Shown: positions 6,099 to 6,210 of the stretch, in pieces
How positions within the stretch are numbered: position 1 is the stretch's first letter
Layout: each line of letters opens with the position of its first letter
From: JANNFX01 sp031380225
GTDB lineage: Bacteria > Pseudomonadota > Alphaproteobacteria > Rhizobiales > Hyphomicrobiaceae
Length of the DNA: 6,210 bases
Direction of reading: 5' to 3'
Assembly (NCBI GenBank): GCA_031380225.1
Contig: JANNFX010000233.1
Span: 1 to 6,210 of the forward strand
Translations under genes and position numbers: made by a program
Notes under the pieces: generated by a model
The model's input: only the letters and a program-made list of their open reading frames with translations
What the model was told of the DNA's origin: nothing
The model's database searches: none

Positions 6099-6210
6099 AA
6101 TCGGTCTCGATTCTGTCTTGGGACACGAACATGCCCTGTTGAGATAAATAGGGCAAAACCAGCGCCAATCAACCTCAGATGACACGATTGCGATCCAAAT
6201 CAGCTCATCC

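Noticed and set aside
6099..6185. 29-residue N-terminal extension of the ErpA protein from a GTG at 6185
   Set aside because: It has no family likeness, and the ATG at 6098 gives the normal length with a GAGA about 8 bases upstream.
6179..6210. Possible start of a divergent plus-strand gene (ATG at 6179, MTRLRSKSAH)
   Set aside because: Only ten codons are visible and there is no Shine-Dalgarno; it does not resemble the dgt N-terminus I would expect beside alphaproteobacterial erpA.

Overview
The window looks like chromosomal DNA of a free-living alphaproteobacterium, most probably of the Hyphomicrobiales (Bradyrhizobium-like groups). This rests on the moderately high GC, on the CDF-type transporter and the redoxin (both read like proteins I remember from that order), and on the ErpA/ThiL housekeeping genes. 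The order-level placement is inference; no rRNA or marker gene is present.

Layout, left to right. (1) A cation diffusion facilitator transporter on the minus strand runs off the left edge (positions 538 to 1). (2) Divergent from it is a Tat-exported three-domain metallophosphoesterase (683-2293, +). (3) Convergent with that, sharing a TTAA stop overlap, is a secreted fasciclin (FAS1) protein (2290-2865, -). (4) A 298-base divergent intergenic region (2866-3163) carries a nested dyad and a good sigma-70-like promoter for the next operon. (5) A two-gene operon on the plus strand encodes a redoxin-fold protein with a His/Cys-rich tail (3164-3895) and a stand-alone class I glutamine amidotransferase (3892-4623), joined by a 4-base TTGA overlap. 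(6) Convergent with it, stop codon abutting stop codon, is thiL for thiamine-monophosphate kinase (4624-5634, -). (7) The 134 bases between erpA and thiL hold two repeat structures: a GTAG-headed REP-like palindrome and a doublet of inverted GGGGTC-type palindromes. (8) An ErpA/IscA-type A-type Fe-S carrier (5769-6098, -) is followed to its right by a short upstream region reaching the window edge.

The genes do not form a single pathway. thiL and erpA are housekeeping genes (thiamine diphosphate synthesis, Fe-S delivery). The phosphoesterase and the fasciclin protein carry export signals. The redoxin/amidotransferase pair is the only clear co-translated unit. The most unusual protein is the redoxin: its active site reads CPGS, with a single Cys, and it carries a duplicated Cys-Cys/His-rich metal-binding-like tail. 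The most unusual DNA is the repeat cluster that sits 6 bases from the non-ATG start of thiL and 3 bases from the stop of erpA. I saw no tRNA, rRNA, CRISPR array, transposase or prophage gene.
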